Shown here: piece after piece, positions 34,754 through 44,481 of the stretch | Layout of the letters: the number at the start of each line of letters is the position of its first letter | Position numbering within the stretch: position 1 is the first letter of the stretch | Source: Hyphomicrobium sp. D-2 | Lineage (GTDB): Bacteria > Pseudomonadota > Alphaproteobacteria > Rhizobiales > Hyphomicrobiaceae | Direction of reading: 5' to 3' | DNA: 64,000 nucleotides | NCBI RefSeq assembly: GCF_029872155.1 | Contig: NZ_JARXLA010000001.1 | Location: 310,001-374,000 of the forward strand | Notes under the pieces: generated by a model | The model's input: the letters and a program-made list of their open reading frames with translations, nothing else | Told to the model about the DNA's origin: nothing | Database searches by the model: none | Position numbers and translations under genes: made by a program

Positions 34754-35854
34754 TCAGTTCGCGAAACGGAAATGCATCACGTCGCCATCCTTGACGACGT
34801 ATTCCTTGCCTTCCAGACGCATCTTGCCGGCTTCCTTCGCACCCACTTCGCCGCCCAGAGTGACGTAATCGTCATAGGCGATGGTTTCGGCGCGGATGAA
34901 GCCCTTCTCGAAATCGGTGTGGATCACGCCAGCCGCCTGTGGTGCCTTGGTGCCGCGATTGATCGTCCAGGCGCGTGCTTCCTTAGGGCCGACAGTGAAA
35001 TAGGTGACGAGATCGAGCAGGCTGTAACCCGCGCGGATGAGGCGGTTGAGACCAGCTTCCGGCAGGCCGAGCTCCTTCAGGAATTCGGTACGATCTTCCG
35101 GCGAAAGGCTGGAGAATTCGGCTTCGATCTTGGCGGAGATGACAACGCAGCCCGCGCCTTCCTCGGCCGCGCGCTTGGCAACGACCTCTGAAAAGCTGTT
35201 GCCGTCGGCGGCGGAGCCTTCATCGACGTTGCAGACGTACAGCACCGGCTTGGATGTCAGCAGCTGCAACCCATCCATGATCGGCTGCTCTTCGGCAGTG
35301 ATTGCAGCCACGCGTGCGGGCTTGCCTTCGCGCAGAACTTCCAGAGCCTTGTCGATGACGGACAGCTGCGCCTTGGCTTCCTTGTCGTTGCCGGTCTTGG
35401 CTTTCTTCTCAATGTTGGTGCGGCGCTTCTCAAGGCTTTCGAGGTCGGCCAGCATCAGCTCGGTTTCAACCACCTCGGCATCTGCCAGCGGATCGATGCG
35501 GTTTTCAACGTGGGTGATGTCGTCGTCCTCAAAGCAGCGCAACACATAGGCCACCGCATCCACTTCGCGGATGTGACCAAGAAACTGGTTGCCGAGGCCT
35601 TCGCCCTTCGATGCGCCGCGTACCAGACCGGCGATGTCAACGAAGGTGAGACGGGTTGGCAGGATCTGCTTTGAGCCTGCGATCGCCGCCAGCTTGTCCA
35701 GACGCTCGTCCGGCACGCCGACTTCACCGACGTTCGGCTCGATGGTGCAGAACGGATAGTTGGCAGCTTCCGCCGCCGCCGTCTGCGTCAAGGCGTTGAA
35801 GAGGGTGGACTTGCCGACGTTCGGTAGCCCCACGATGCCGCATTTGAAGCCCAT
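34754..35854 (-). CDS. ychF: Redox-regulated ATPase YchF
   Basis: 366 residues from ATG 35854 (AGAGGC upstream), the family's usual length. G1 is GLPNVGKSTLFNAL, switch-like NYPFCTIEPNVGEV, G3 DIAGLVRGASKGEGLGNQFL, and the atypical nucleotide motif YVCNVDE, which favours ATP over GTP. A central coiled coil and a C-terminal TGS-type domain follow (GTKAPQAAGVIHTDF). YchF/Ola1 binds ribosomes and is involved in stress responses. Confidence 0.95.
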   Translation of the reverse strand: MGFKCGIVGLPNVGKSTLFNALTQTAAAEAANYPFCTIEPNVGEVGVPDERLDKLAAIAGSKQILPTRLTFVDIAGLVRGASKGEGLGNQFLGHIREVDAVAYVLRCFEDDDITHVENRIDPLADAEVVETELMLADLESLEKRRTNIEKKAKTGNDKEAKAQLSVIDKALEVLREGKPARVAAITAEEQPIMDGLQLLTSKPVLYVCNVDEGSAADGNSFSEVVAKRAAEEGAGCVVISAKIEAEFSSLSPEDRTEFLKELGLPEAGLNRLIRAGYSLLDLVTYFTVGPKEARAWTINRGTKAPQAAGVIHTDFEKGFIRAETIAYDDYVTLGGEVGAKEAGKMRLEGKEYVVKDGDVMHFRFAN

Positions 35855-36485
35855 AGATGCCTCTGCCTTGGGTGCTGCCGAGAGCACGATTGAACGGATG
35901 GCTACAGCCGTTTTGGGATTACACCAAAAGCGGAACGGCTTTAGCGTTTTACAGGGTGATGGGCGCCGGAGAATGCCGGGCCCGTTTGCCGCATGCCTAA
36001 GCGGTTGCGGGCCTAATGTGAAGCCCGCCGTTGCCGCATGCGCTCAAATGGGTGGGGCAGATAACGACAATCGGGCAGTTTTAAAACTATCCATGCGGAT
36101 GGGGCTGAATTGGCGTCGTGATTTCGATCAGTTTTCGGCCTCGTCATCCGAGGCGGAACAACGCATCCAAACTGGTTTTACGGGTGCGGCTTATGCGTCG
36201 TCCACACCAGACGTGTGCGGAATTGTTTGTGCGTCGCGGCATGAACAAACGCAGCAAATCGTTGATCGGATTGAATCCGCTTAGGTGTACATCGCAGGTT
36301 TGATGTGCATTTGCTGCGTCGCAAGAGAGTTGCACCGCGCATGGGACATCTATCGCCGTTGCAGGCGTCGAAAGCTGCGTCTAGTTTTGTAGGTCTAAAA
36401 AATTCAGATCCTGAAAAGGATGTGCAGTGGCTCCCACAGCCAGCACGTCCTTCAAGGGGCCGCGCACGGGGAACACACCTCTGAC
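35855..36485. other. 630-base gap with an inverted repeat
   Basis: Between ychF and the CoA-transferase gene I find no convincing gene; an open frame of 174 codons starting at 35760 is mostly antisense to ychF and lacks codon bias. CGCAGCAAAT (36250-36259) and ATTTGCTGCG (36309-36318) form a 10-base inverted repeat about 170 bases before the start at 36486, possibly an operator. A control region for both flanking genes is likely. Confidence 0.35.
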
Positions 36486-38435
36486 ATGAAGAACAAGGTC
36501 ATCACGGCCGATCAGGCCATCGCACTCATCAACGATGGGGACGTCGTTTGCACCACAGGCTTCGTGCAGAGCTGCATTCCCGAGCTGCTGCACGCTGCGC
36601 TGGAGCAGCGGTACGTCGATACGCAATCGCCCAAGGACCTCACGCTCATCATGTGCGCCGGTGCTGGCGACAGTAAGGGCCTGGGTACCGGACGCCTCCA
36701 CCATGAGGGGCTGCTCTCGCGTGTCATCGCTGCGAACTTTGGCAGAATGCCGAAGGTTGCGGAAGCTGCACAAAAGAACAAGATCCAGGGCTATAACCTG
36801 CCCCAGGGCATCATCTCCAAGCTTTACCGTTCGTGCGCTGCTGGCTCGCCCGGTCTGTTCTCCAAGGTTGGCCTGCACACCTATGTCGATCCGCGTCTGG
36901 GCGGCGGCAAGGTCAACGAGGTGACGACGGAAGATATCGTCAAGCGCCTGGAAATCGATGGCGAGGAATGGCTGTTCTATAAGGCCACGCCGATCAACGT
37001 CGCGCTCATCCGCGCCACCAGCGCCGATCCCTCCGGCAACCTCAGCATGGAGAAAGAGGCGCTGACGCTGGACTGCCTTGCGCAGGCCATGGCCGCGCAC
37101 AACAACGGCGGCATCGTCATTGCCCAGGTTGAACGCGTCGTTGCCCACGGCTCGCTGAAGCCGAAGGATGTGCGCGTGCCGGGCATTCTTGTCGACTGCG
37201 TCGTGGTGGCCGATCCGCCTGAGATGCACCGCATGAACTACGGCGTGCAGTACAATCCGGCGCTGTCGGGCGCCATCCGCGTGCCGGTTGATCACATGCC
37301 GCGCATGGCGCTGGACGAGCGCAAGATCATTGCTCGTCGCGCTGCGTTCGAGCTGCCGCTGAACGGTGCAATCAACCTCGGCGTCGGTGCACCCGATGGC
37401 GTTGCATCTATCGCGGCTGAAGAGCAGGTGACGCCTTACCTGACGATGACGACGGAAGCCGGTGCGATCGGCGGTGTGTTGGCAGGCGGATCGAGCTTCG
37501 GCTCATCGGCCAATGCCGACAGCGTGATCGATCAGAACACCATGTTCGACTTCTATCACGGCGGTGGCCTGGATCTCACCTGCCTCGGCGTGGCCGAAGT
37601 TGACGAGCATGGCAACGTCAACACCTCGCGCTTCGGTGGCCGTCTCAACGGCTGCGGCGGCTTCATTGACATCTCGCAGAACTCGCGCGCGGTGGTGTTT
37701 GCGGGCACGTTCACAGCCGGCGGCCTGAAGATTGCCGTCGAGGATGGCAAGCTGAAGATCGTGCAGGAAGGACGCGCGCGTAAGTTCGTGAAGGCGGTTG
37801 AGCAGATCACCTTCAGCGGCACCTACGCAGCCAAGAAATCGCAGCCGGTGATTTACGTTACCGAGCGCTGCGTGTTCCAGCTTACGCCGGATGGCCTGGA
37901 GCTGATCGAAGTGGCGCCGGGCGTCGATATCGATCGTGATATCCTTGCGCATATGGACTTCGCGCCGATCATCAATCGTCGTCCGATGTTGATGGACGAA
38001 CGCATCTTCCGCGAAGACCCGATGGGTCTGATGGATGAGCTGACCAACCTCAACCTGTGCGAGCGCGTTTCGTATGATCCGCAGCGCAACATCCTGTTCC
38101 TCAATCTTGAGGGCTGGAGCGTGCGCAAGAAGGCCGATGTTGCCGATCTGCAGAAGGTGCTGGTCGAGGCATGCGAGAAGGCCGGGCGTCGGGTCAACTC
38201 GGTTGTCAATCATGATGGCTGCCGGATCGCGGAAGACCTCTACGAGGCCTACGCCGATATGATCCAGCACATGATGAAGCATCACTATCAGTCGACAGCG
38301 CGCTATTCGACCAGCTCGTTCATGCGCCTGAAGATGCAGGAGGCGCTGTCGAAGCGCGGTCTGCGTCCGCATATCTTCGAGAGCGCAGAGGAAGCACATG
38401 CGGCTGTCGAGTCCGCGCGAGCTGCTGCCGAATAA
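36486..38435 (+). CDS. Acyl-CoA:acetate CoA-transferase family protein
   Basis: 649 residues from ATG 36486 (MKNKVITADQAIALINDGDV). A start at 36420 adds 22 residues but fits the family worse. Two CoA-transferase halves are present; the second has the catalytic Glu in MTTEAGAIGGVLAGG and the glycine-rich stretch FYHGGGLDLTCLGVAE. Propionate/acetate CoA-transferases of the YdiF type are about 520 residues; this has an extra C-terminal region (about 530-649) with RYSTSSFMRLKMQEAL. It moves CoA between short acids; the partner acids are unknown. A strong terminator follows. Confidence 0.85.
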   Translation: MKNKVITADQAIALINDGDVVCTTGFVQSCIPELLHAALEQRYVDTQSPKDLTLIMCAGAGDSKGLGTGRLHHEGLLSRVIAANFGRMPKVAEAAQKNKIQGYNLPQGIISKLYRSCAAGSPGLFSKVGLHTYVDPRLGGGKVNEVTTEDIVKRLEIDGEEWLFYKATPINVALIRATSADPSGNLSMEKEALTLDCLAQAMAAHNNGGIVIAQVERVVAHGSLKPKDVRVPGILVDCVVVADPPEMHRMNYGVQYNPALSGAIRVPVDHMPRMALDERKIIARRAAFELPLNGAINLGVGAPDGVASIAAEEQVTPYLTMTTEAGAIGGVLAGGSSFGSSANADSVIDQNTMFDFYHGGGLDLTCLGVAEVDEHGNVNTSRFGGRLNGCGGFIDISQNSRAVVFAGTFTAGGLKIAVEDGKLKIVQEGRARKFVKAVEQITFSGTYAAKKSQPVIYVTERCVFQLTPDGLELIEVAPGVDIDRDILAHMDFAPIINRRPMLMDERIFREDPMGLMDELTNLNLCERVSYDPQRNILFLNLEGWSVRKKADVADLQKVLVEACEKAGRRVNSVVNHDGCRIAEDLYEAYADMIQHMMKHHYQSTARYSTSSFMRLKMQEALSKRGLRPHIFESAEEAHAAVESARAAAE

Positions 38436-38463
38436 CATCGGCAATATGTTGCGATGAATATGA

Positions 38464-38497
38464 AAGCGGCGGAGCAGGTAACTGCTCCGCCGCTTTT
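38464..38497 (+). terminator. Strong terminator after the CoA-transferase
   Basis: AAGCGGCGGAGCAG (38464-38477) pairs perfectly over 14 bases with CTGCTCCGCCGCTT (38482-38495), loop GTAA, then TT. It ends the transcript and lies between converging genes. Confidence 0.9.
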
Positions 38498-38602
38498 GTC
38501 ACTGGACGTACGGTGCTGCGCCGCCATCCGGCGCCGTGCGTTGATGGGGCCTGTAACGAGACAAGTTGCCGGAAGATGTCGTGGCGTGGAAACGTCCGCA
38601 GC

Positions 38603-39832
38603 CTAGGCAACGCCGATACGCCATTGATACGGCGGCAGCGTATCGTTGACGGCGTAATCGCCGATGACCCGCTCCTTGAACACGCGCGGATTATGCGACG
38701 TCAACGTACGCGCATTGCGCCAGAAGCGGTCGAGCGCCAGATCCTTGAAGGTCGCTGAAGCGCCGAGTGCGTCGAATGCAATGGTCGTTGCATCCAGAAT
38801 CAGCGTGCTGATGACGCTGAGCGCCTGACTGATTTCAAGTTCAGCGATCGCGTTGATGGCATCTTCGCGCTCCGGCTGATCCTGGAAGCGCACATCATAG
38901 GCGCGCTGCAAAGCTTCGGCGCCTTTCTCGACGATGATTGACGACACGTACGCAGAACTGCGCAGCTTGCCCACGACCTGCAAGATTTGCGGATCGTTGC
39001 GGGCAAGAACCGCGTTGGCGTTGCTAAAGTTGCGACGCCGTTCGCGCACGGCACGGGCGATATCATTGGTGAGGCGCCGCCCGATGCCGGCCAGCGCCGC
39101 CAGATGAAAGAGCTGGAAGAAACCGGTTGCGTAGCGGAAGCCATCGTCGGCAAGCGTGACGTCACCGTTTTCGACCAGAGCATTGGTGAACCGCGCTGTG
39201 CCGCTGGCGGTCAGCTTCTGGCCAAACCCGTTCCAGTCGTCATCGATCTCGACGCCAGCTACATCGCGGCGCACGACAGCTGAAACAAGCACACCGTCAT
39301 CGTTGGTTGATCCAACGTCGATCCAGTCGGAGAACAGCGCGCCGGTCGTGTAGAATTTGGTGCCGTTCAAGCGGTAGGCATCATTTTCGCGGCTTACCGT
39401 TGTGGCGAACAATGCCTGCGGTGCATCGCCGGGCTCTGTCCATGCCGGTCCGACGAACGCACCTTCGCGTCCGATGCGATTGAGCCAACGCTCGCGGAAA
39501 GCCTCATCGCGCGAGTTGAGGACGTTTTCGACAAAGCCCGCGTGACCGCGAATGATCTGCACCAGATTGAGTTCGGCTTCCGCCAGTTCGACCAGCAGGC
39601 TGAAGTATTCCGGCAGGGATACACCGCTGCCACCATGCGACTGCGGCACGCGCAGGCCCGCAAAGCCCGCCTCGCGTAGCGCTGAAATCTCCTCAAAAGG
39701 CAGACGTCGCTCGGTGTCACGCAGGGCTGCGTCCTGGGCGATGTCGCGAAAGAGATGCCGGAAATTTTCAGCGACGGAATCATAACGGGCGCTGGGCGGC
39801 GTGCCCCAGGCCTGTTCAGAGGGGGAGGTCAT
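38603..39832 (-). CDS. DszC/SfnB-like acyl-CoA-dehydrogenase-fold flavoenzyme
   Basis: 409 residues. It has the acyl-CoA dehydrogenase fold, with the C-terminal signature of the sulfur-acquisition branch: DRFWRNARTLTSHNPRVFKE and GDYAVNDTLPP. DszC and SfnB relatives use reduced flavin and oxygen to oxidise sulfur or similar atoms and do not act on CoA esters. Here it is the last gene of a nine-gene operon, 21 bases after livF. It needs a flavin reductase, which is not in the window. The substrate is unknown. Confidence 0.8.
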   Translation of the reverse strand: MTSPSEQAWGTPPSARYDSVAENFRHLFRDIAQDAALRDTERRLPFEEISALREAGFAGLRVPQSHGGSGVSLPEYFSLLVELAEAELNLVQIIRGHAGFVENVLNSRDEAFRERWLNRIGREGAFVGPAWTEPGDAPQALFATTVSRENDAYRLNGTKFYTTGALFSDWIDVGSTNDDGVLVSAVVRRDVAGVEIDDDWNGFGQKLTASGTARFTNALVENGDVTLADDGFRYATGFFQLFHLAALAGIGRRLTNDIARAVRERRRNFSNANAVLARNDPQILQVVGKLRSSAYVSSIIVEKGAEALQRAYDVRFQDQPEREDAINAIAELEISQALSVISTLILDATTIAFDALGASATFKDLALDRFWRNARTLTSHNPRVFKERVIGDYAVNDTLPPYQWRIGVA

Positions 39833-39853
39833 CGTGTGCAGCTCCGAGGTGCT

Positions 39854-40657
39854 TTATTGTTTCTTGCCCAGGTAGGCTTCCTGCAGCGCGCTGTTGTTGC
39901 GCAACTCGTGCGCGCTGCCATGCAGCGCCAGCCGGCCGCTTTCGAGCACGTAGCCATAATGGGCATGCTGTAGCGCAACCGGAATGTTCTGCTCCGCGAT
40001 GAGGAAGCTCACGCCTTCGGATCGATTGAGATGATCCACGATTTCGAAGATTTCCTGCACGATCAGCGGGGCGAGGCCCATTGATGGTTCATCCAGCAGG
40101 ACCAGTTTTGGCGCTGTCATCAGTGCGCGGCCTATTGCCAGCATCTGCTGTTCGCCGCCGGACGTGTAACCGGCCTTCACCTTGCGCTTCTGGCGCAGAC
40201 GAGGGAACCATTCGTAGATGCGTTCCAGTCCGGCTTGCAGATCTTTGCCGCTGATACGGCGCACGTATGCGCCGCTGTGCAGGTTCTCTTCAACGGTGAG
40301 ATGCGAGAACACGTGGCGGCCTTCAAGCACATGCACGATGCCATCACGCACCAGGCGGTTTGCAGGCACGCCTGCGGTTGATTGGCCGCGGAAGCGAACG
40401 CCTCCGCGGGTCACCCGTGCGCGATCAGCCTGCAACAGTCCAGAGATAGCTTTCAGCGTTGTACTTTTGCCAGCGCCGTTGGCACCCAACAGAGCGATTA
40501 CACCGTTGGACGGAACCTCAAGCGAGATGCCGCTGACAGCGAGGATCGCATCTTCGTAGACGACCTCAATATCGTCGACGTGCAATAGGGCCTGCTGACC
40601 GCGCGATCCGGTGGGCAGTAAATCAATCGCGCGGTGTACCTCGCTGAAAGCCGTCAT
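39854..40657 (-). CDS. livF: LivF-type ABC transporter ATP-binding protein
   Basis: 267 residues from ATG 40657, with GGAGCAGTGAGC upstream. Walker A GANGAGKSTTLK, signature SGGEQQMLAIGRALM and Walker B LVLLDEPSMGLAP are intact. LivF-type end GRLALHGSAHEL. With LivG it drives a hydrophobic-amino-acid-type (HAAT) importer. It starts 2 bases after the second binding-protein gene. Confidence 0.9.
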   Translation of the reverse strand: MTAFSEVHRAIDLLPTGSRGQQALLHVDDIEVVYEDAILAVSGISLEVPSNGVIALLGANGAGKSTTLKAISGLLQADRARVTRGGVRFRGQSTAGVPANRLVRDGIVHVLEGRHVFSHLTVEENLHSGAYVRRISGKDLQAGLERIYEWFPRLRQKRKVKAGYTSGGEQQMLAIGRALMTAPKLVLLDEPSMGLAPLIVQEIFEIVDHLNRSEGVSFLIAEQNIPVALQHAHYGYVLESGRLALHGSAHELRNNSALQEAYLGKKQ

Positions 40658-40659
40658 GC

Positions 40660-42019
40660 TCACTGCTCCTTGCTGCAGTCGCGCGGAGTAATGCCTTTCT
40701 CCTTGGCGTAGGCTGCAGACTTGGCCTTGATGAGGGGCCAAAGCAGTTCCCTGTCGGCGTGGACCCAGTCACTGACTAGGTTCCATTTGGTGCCGTCCCA
40801 CTGCTGAACTTTTGCAGCCCCGCCGCCTTCGTGATCGGCGCACGACAGCTTCAGATTTTGCAGCAGACCGTAAAAGCCGTTTTCCTTCAGGCGTGCATCG
40901 TCGATGTTGAGGTTTTCAAGCCCCCACTGGCCTTCTTCGCCGGTGATCGGACGATTGCCGAACTTCTTTTGCGCCTGACGTACGGCCTCAACACCGATCA
41001 CGGCATCGACAAGACCGGAATTGTAATAGACGCTGCCGAAGTTCTTGGTGTCGCGCAGATCGCTTTTGCCGGTATCGATGATGTACTGCTTAAGCCGCTT
41101 GTGAATCTCGAAGTTGGCGCCGGCGGGATATGGCGTCAGAGCCAGATAGCCTTTCGCCGCATCGCCGGCAGGCAGCACGTCTTCTTCCGAACTGGCCCAC
41201 ACATCACCGATGATGCGGTTCGCGGGAATGCCAAAGCGCTGCGCGGTCTTGATCGCGACCGGCGTTGAAACACCCCAGGTGCGGATGAACACCCAATCCG
41301 GTTTGATCTGACGGATCTGGCGCCACTGCGCCGACTGCTCGCTGCCGGGATCGGCGAACGGAATCTGTATGTCTTCGAAGCCATACTTGTCGGACAACAG
41401 TTTCAGCGGCTCGATGGTTTCGCGGCCGTAAGCGGAGTCGTGATAGAGCGTGACGATCTTTTTGCCCTTGAGCTTGTCGAGGCCGCCTTCCTGCTGGGCG
41501 ATGTAATTGATGAGCACGGAAGCTTCACTGTAGAACGTCAGCACGACTGGAAAGATGTAAGGGAATACAGTTCCGTCGGCGGCTTCGGTGCGTCCATAGG
41601 CCAGCGTCACCTGAGGGATCTTGTCCTGCAGCGCGCGGTCGGAAAGCGCGTAAGCAGCCGGTGCACCGTTCGGAAAATATGACGGCACAGGAGCGCCGTT
41701 CAGGCCGAATTTGTTGCGCTCATAGCATTCGACGCCCTTTTCGGCGGTCCATTCGGTCTCGCATTCCTGCCACACAATCTGGACGCCGTTGATGCCGCCT
41801 TCGACCTCGTTGAGATAGCGATAGTAGTCGATGCGGCCAGCCCAAATCTGCACACCCGCAGGCGCATAGGCGCCGATGCGATAGCTGGCGATGGGAAGAA
41901 ACTGCTTGTCAGAGTCAGGGCCGGGCCGGGTCGTCCAGCGCGTTGGCGCTGGACAGAACGGTGGCACTGATGGCGAGGGTAGAAGCAATCGCCAGGGCCT
42001 TGAGTGAATTCAAACGCAT
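40660..42019 (-). pseudogene. HAAT-type substrate-binding protein, frameshifted after the signal peptide
   Basis: The signal peptide is read from ATG 42019 (MRLNSLKALAIASTLAIS, cut near ANA). The mature part, from about FLPIASYRIGAYAPAG to the end at 40660, is in another frame. The change is in a GGGCCGGGCCGGG tract (41918-41930), consistent with one extra base. Joined, it is about 452 residues, a full type I periplasmic binding protein (HDSAYGRETIEPLKLL, GVSTPVAIKTAQRFGIPA). Its close relative at 42025-43378 is also frameshifted. Either both are inactive or there are base errors in GC-rich runs. Confidence 0.8.
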
Positions 42020-42024
42020 GTGTC

Positions 42025-43378
42025 TTATTCCTCGGACTTGGGATTGCGGGGCGTGATGCCATGCTCTTTGGCGTAGGCAGCGGACTTGGCTTCGATCAGT
42101 GGGCGCAGCAATTCGTGATCCGCTTTGATCCAGTCGGTCTGCAGCACCCACTTCTCGCCGTCCCACTGCTGAATGCGAGCAGCGCCGCCGCCTTCGTGGT
42201 CATATGGCGTGATGTTCAATGGCTGCAGCAGCCCGTGGAAGCCGATCTCCTTCAGGCGTGCATCGTCGACGACGAGATGCTCGAATGCCCAGCGACCTTC
42301 TTCGCCATTGAGTGCGCGCGCGCCGAACTTCTTGTAACCGGCACGCAATGCCTCAACCGCGAGCACGGCGTTCACTAGGCCGATGTTGTAATTGACCGCG
42401 CCGAAGTACTTCGTGGTCGCGCAGATCGCTCTTGCCTGCATCGAGGATGTGCTTCTTGAGACGATCATGGATCTCGAAACCGGTGCCGCCCGGATAGGGT
42501 GCCAACGCCTGATATCCCTTTGCGGCATCGCCAGCGGGGATGACGTCAGATTCCGATCCCGCCCACACGTCGCCAATGATGCGATCAGCCGGGAAGCCGA
42601 AGCGCTGCGCCGTCTTGATGGCAACGACGGTCGACACGCCCCAAGTGCGCAGGAATATCCAATCGGGTTTCAGTTCGCGAACGCGGCGCCACTGCGGTGA
42701 CTGCTCGTTGCCCGGATCGGCAACGGGGATCTGGATGTTTTCGAAGCCGTACTTCTCGGCGAGCAGTTCGACAGCGGGCTGCGTCGCACGACCGTAAGCA
42801 GAGTCGTGATAGACGGTGACGATCTTCTTGCCCTTCAGCTTGTCGAGGCCGCCTTCCTTCTGCGCAATGTAGTTGATGCCGGTGGAAGCCTGGCTGTAGT
42901 AACTGAACAGCAGCGGGAACGCGTAGGGAAACACAGTGCCGTCAATCGATTCCGTGCGCCCGCCAGCAGGGTCGATCAGCGGAATCTTGTCAGCCGCGGC
43001 CTTCTCGATCAGAGCGTAGGTTGCGGGTGTGCCATGGGTGAAGAAGAACGCCAGCGGTGAGCCGTTCTTGCCGTTCTTGACGCGCTCGTAGACTTCAACC
43101 GTACGGTCCGGGCTCCATTCGGTTTCGAATTCTTCGAAGTTGATTTTGATGCCGTCGATGCCGCCTTCAACTTCATTGATGTAGCGGAAGTAGTCGATCG
43201 TCCCGGCCCACCAGAGCGAGCCGCTCGATGCGTACGGGCCGACACGATAGGTCGGCAAGGGGATGTACTGCTCGGTGGCGCTGGCGGTCGAAATGGCTGC
43301 GCCGGCAACCATGCCCAGACTGACGGTGGCGAATACCGCGCCATGCAGCATCCGGGAGGCGAACGATCTACGTGACAT
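42025..43378 (-). pseudogene. Second HAAT-type substrate-binding protein, frameshifted
   Basis: ATG 43378 opens a signal peptide (SRRSFASRMLHGAVFAT...SATE) and a mature domain that closely follows the neighbour (YRVGPYASSGSLWWAGTIDY, HDSAYGRATQPAVELL, GVSTVVAIKTAQRFGFPADR). Near 42415 the frame changes, from KSDLRDHEVL to TKYFGAVNYN; the neighbour has KSDLRDTKNFGSVYYN at this point, so one base is inserted. The rest, in the new frame, is intact to 42025. Joined length about 450. Five bases separate it from its twin. Confidence 0.85.
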
Positions 43379-43407
43379 TTGAGCTCCTCAAAAACGAACT
43401 GTGATGG

Positions 43408-44469
43408 CTAGAAACGCAGTGGCCAGATTGAGAGCCGGCTGCGCCAACTGGAGATCAGGCGCGCCATGCCGTCCGGTTCCTTGATGAGGAACCAGATGAT
43501 GAGCGCGCCGAAGATGGCTTTCTGAATGTTTTGCAGCAGGCCAGCGTCGACGCGACCGGCAAACAGCGTCTGCGCGATGACGTCGAGAGCGAGCGGCAGC
43601 AGACTGATGAATGCCGCGCCGATGAAGCAGCCGCTGATGCTGCCTAAGCCGCCGATGATGATGATGAACAGGATCTGGAATGAGCGACTGAGACCGAAGC
43701 TCTGCACGCCTGCGGATCCGAGGTATGCGAATGTCCAGAGCGCGCCAGCAACGCCGAGATAGAATGAGCTGATCGCAAACGCGAGAATCTTGCTGTGATT
43801 GATGCGAATGCCGGCGACAGCGGCGGCGGTATCCATGTCGCGCACCGCCATCCAGTTGCGTCCGGTCTGGCTGCGCACAAGATTGAGCGCGACCCAGGTC
43901 AGCACCGCAACAACTGTCAGCACGAGATAATATTTGCCCAGCGAGTTGTTCAGGTTGATGCCGAACGTATCAAGTCGGGGCGCTGAGATGGTGGCGGACG
44001 AGCTATAATTGTAAAACCACGGCACCTTCAGAAACAGCCACTCCAGAAAGAACTGCGCGGCGAGGCTTGTTACCATCAGGTAGAAGCCCTTGATCTTGGC
44101 GCTCGGCAATCCGAACAGGAATCCGACCAGTGCTGCGATCAGGCCGCCCAGAAAAAGCGCGATGGGAAATGTGAGCTGAAGGTGCAGCAGAAAGGCGTAC
44201 GTTGCGAATGCGCCGACGGCCATGAAGCCGCCGGAGCCCAACGATGTCTGGCCCGCATAGCCGGTCAGAATGTTCAGGCCGATACCGGCGAGCGACAGAA
44301 TGAGAAACGGTACAACAATGGCGTTGAGCCAGTATTCGTTGCCGAATGTCGGTAGCGCGAGATATGCGCCGGCAAGCAGCAGCCACAACCAGTACTGCCC
44401 ACTTTTACGTTCACGAACGACGATTGGCTGCGAGATGTTCCGGTCAAGCGTCAGCGTGGTGTCGGTCAT
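43408..44469 (-). CDS. livM: LivM-type ABC transporter permease
   Basis: 353 residues. About ten membrane helices with the permease pattern GLNILTGYAGQTSLGSGGFM and GAFATYAFLL near the start, the GLRSISG-like LGSISGCFIGAAFISLLPL near the end. It forms the inner-membrane channel with LivH for the HAAT system. Starts 12 bases after livH. Confidence 0.9.
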   Translation of the reverse strand: MTDTTLTLDRNISQPIVVRERKSGQYWLWLLLAGAYLALPTFGNEYWLNAIVVPFLILSLAGIGLNILTGYAGQTSLGSGGFMAVGAFATYAFLLHLQLTFPIALFLGGLIAALVGFLFGLPSAKIKGFYLMVTSLAAQFFLEWLFLKVPWFYNYSSSATISAPRLDTFGINLNNSLGKYYLVLTVVAVLTWVALNLVRSQTGRNWMAVRDMDTAAAVAGIRINHSKILAFAISSFYLGVAGALWTFAYLGSAGVQSFGLSRSFQILFIIIIGGLGSISGCFIGAAFISLLPLALDVIAQTLFAGRVDAGLLQNIQKAIFGALIIWFLIKEPDGMARLISSWRSRLSIWPLRF

Positions 44470-44481
44470 TATCGCCTCCCC

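Noticed and set aside
35760-36284. 174-codon open frame between ychF and the CoA-transferase
   Set aside because: It overlaps the start of ychF in antisense and reads through non-coding-like sequence with no family resemblance.
37503-38444. 313-codon open frame antisense to the CoA-transferase
   Set aside because: Mirror of a strongly conserved gene, without homology or start signals.
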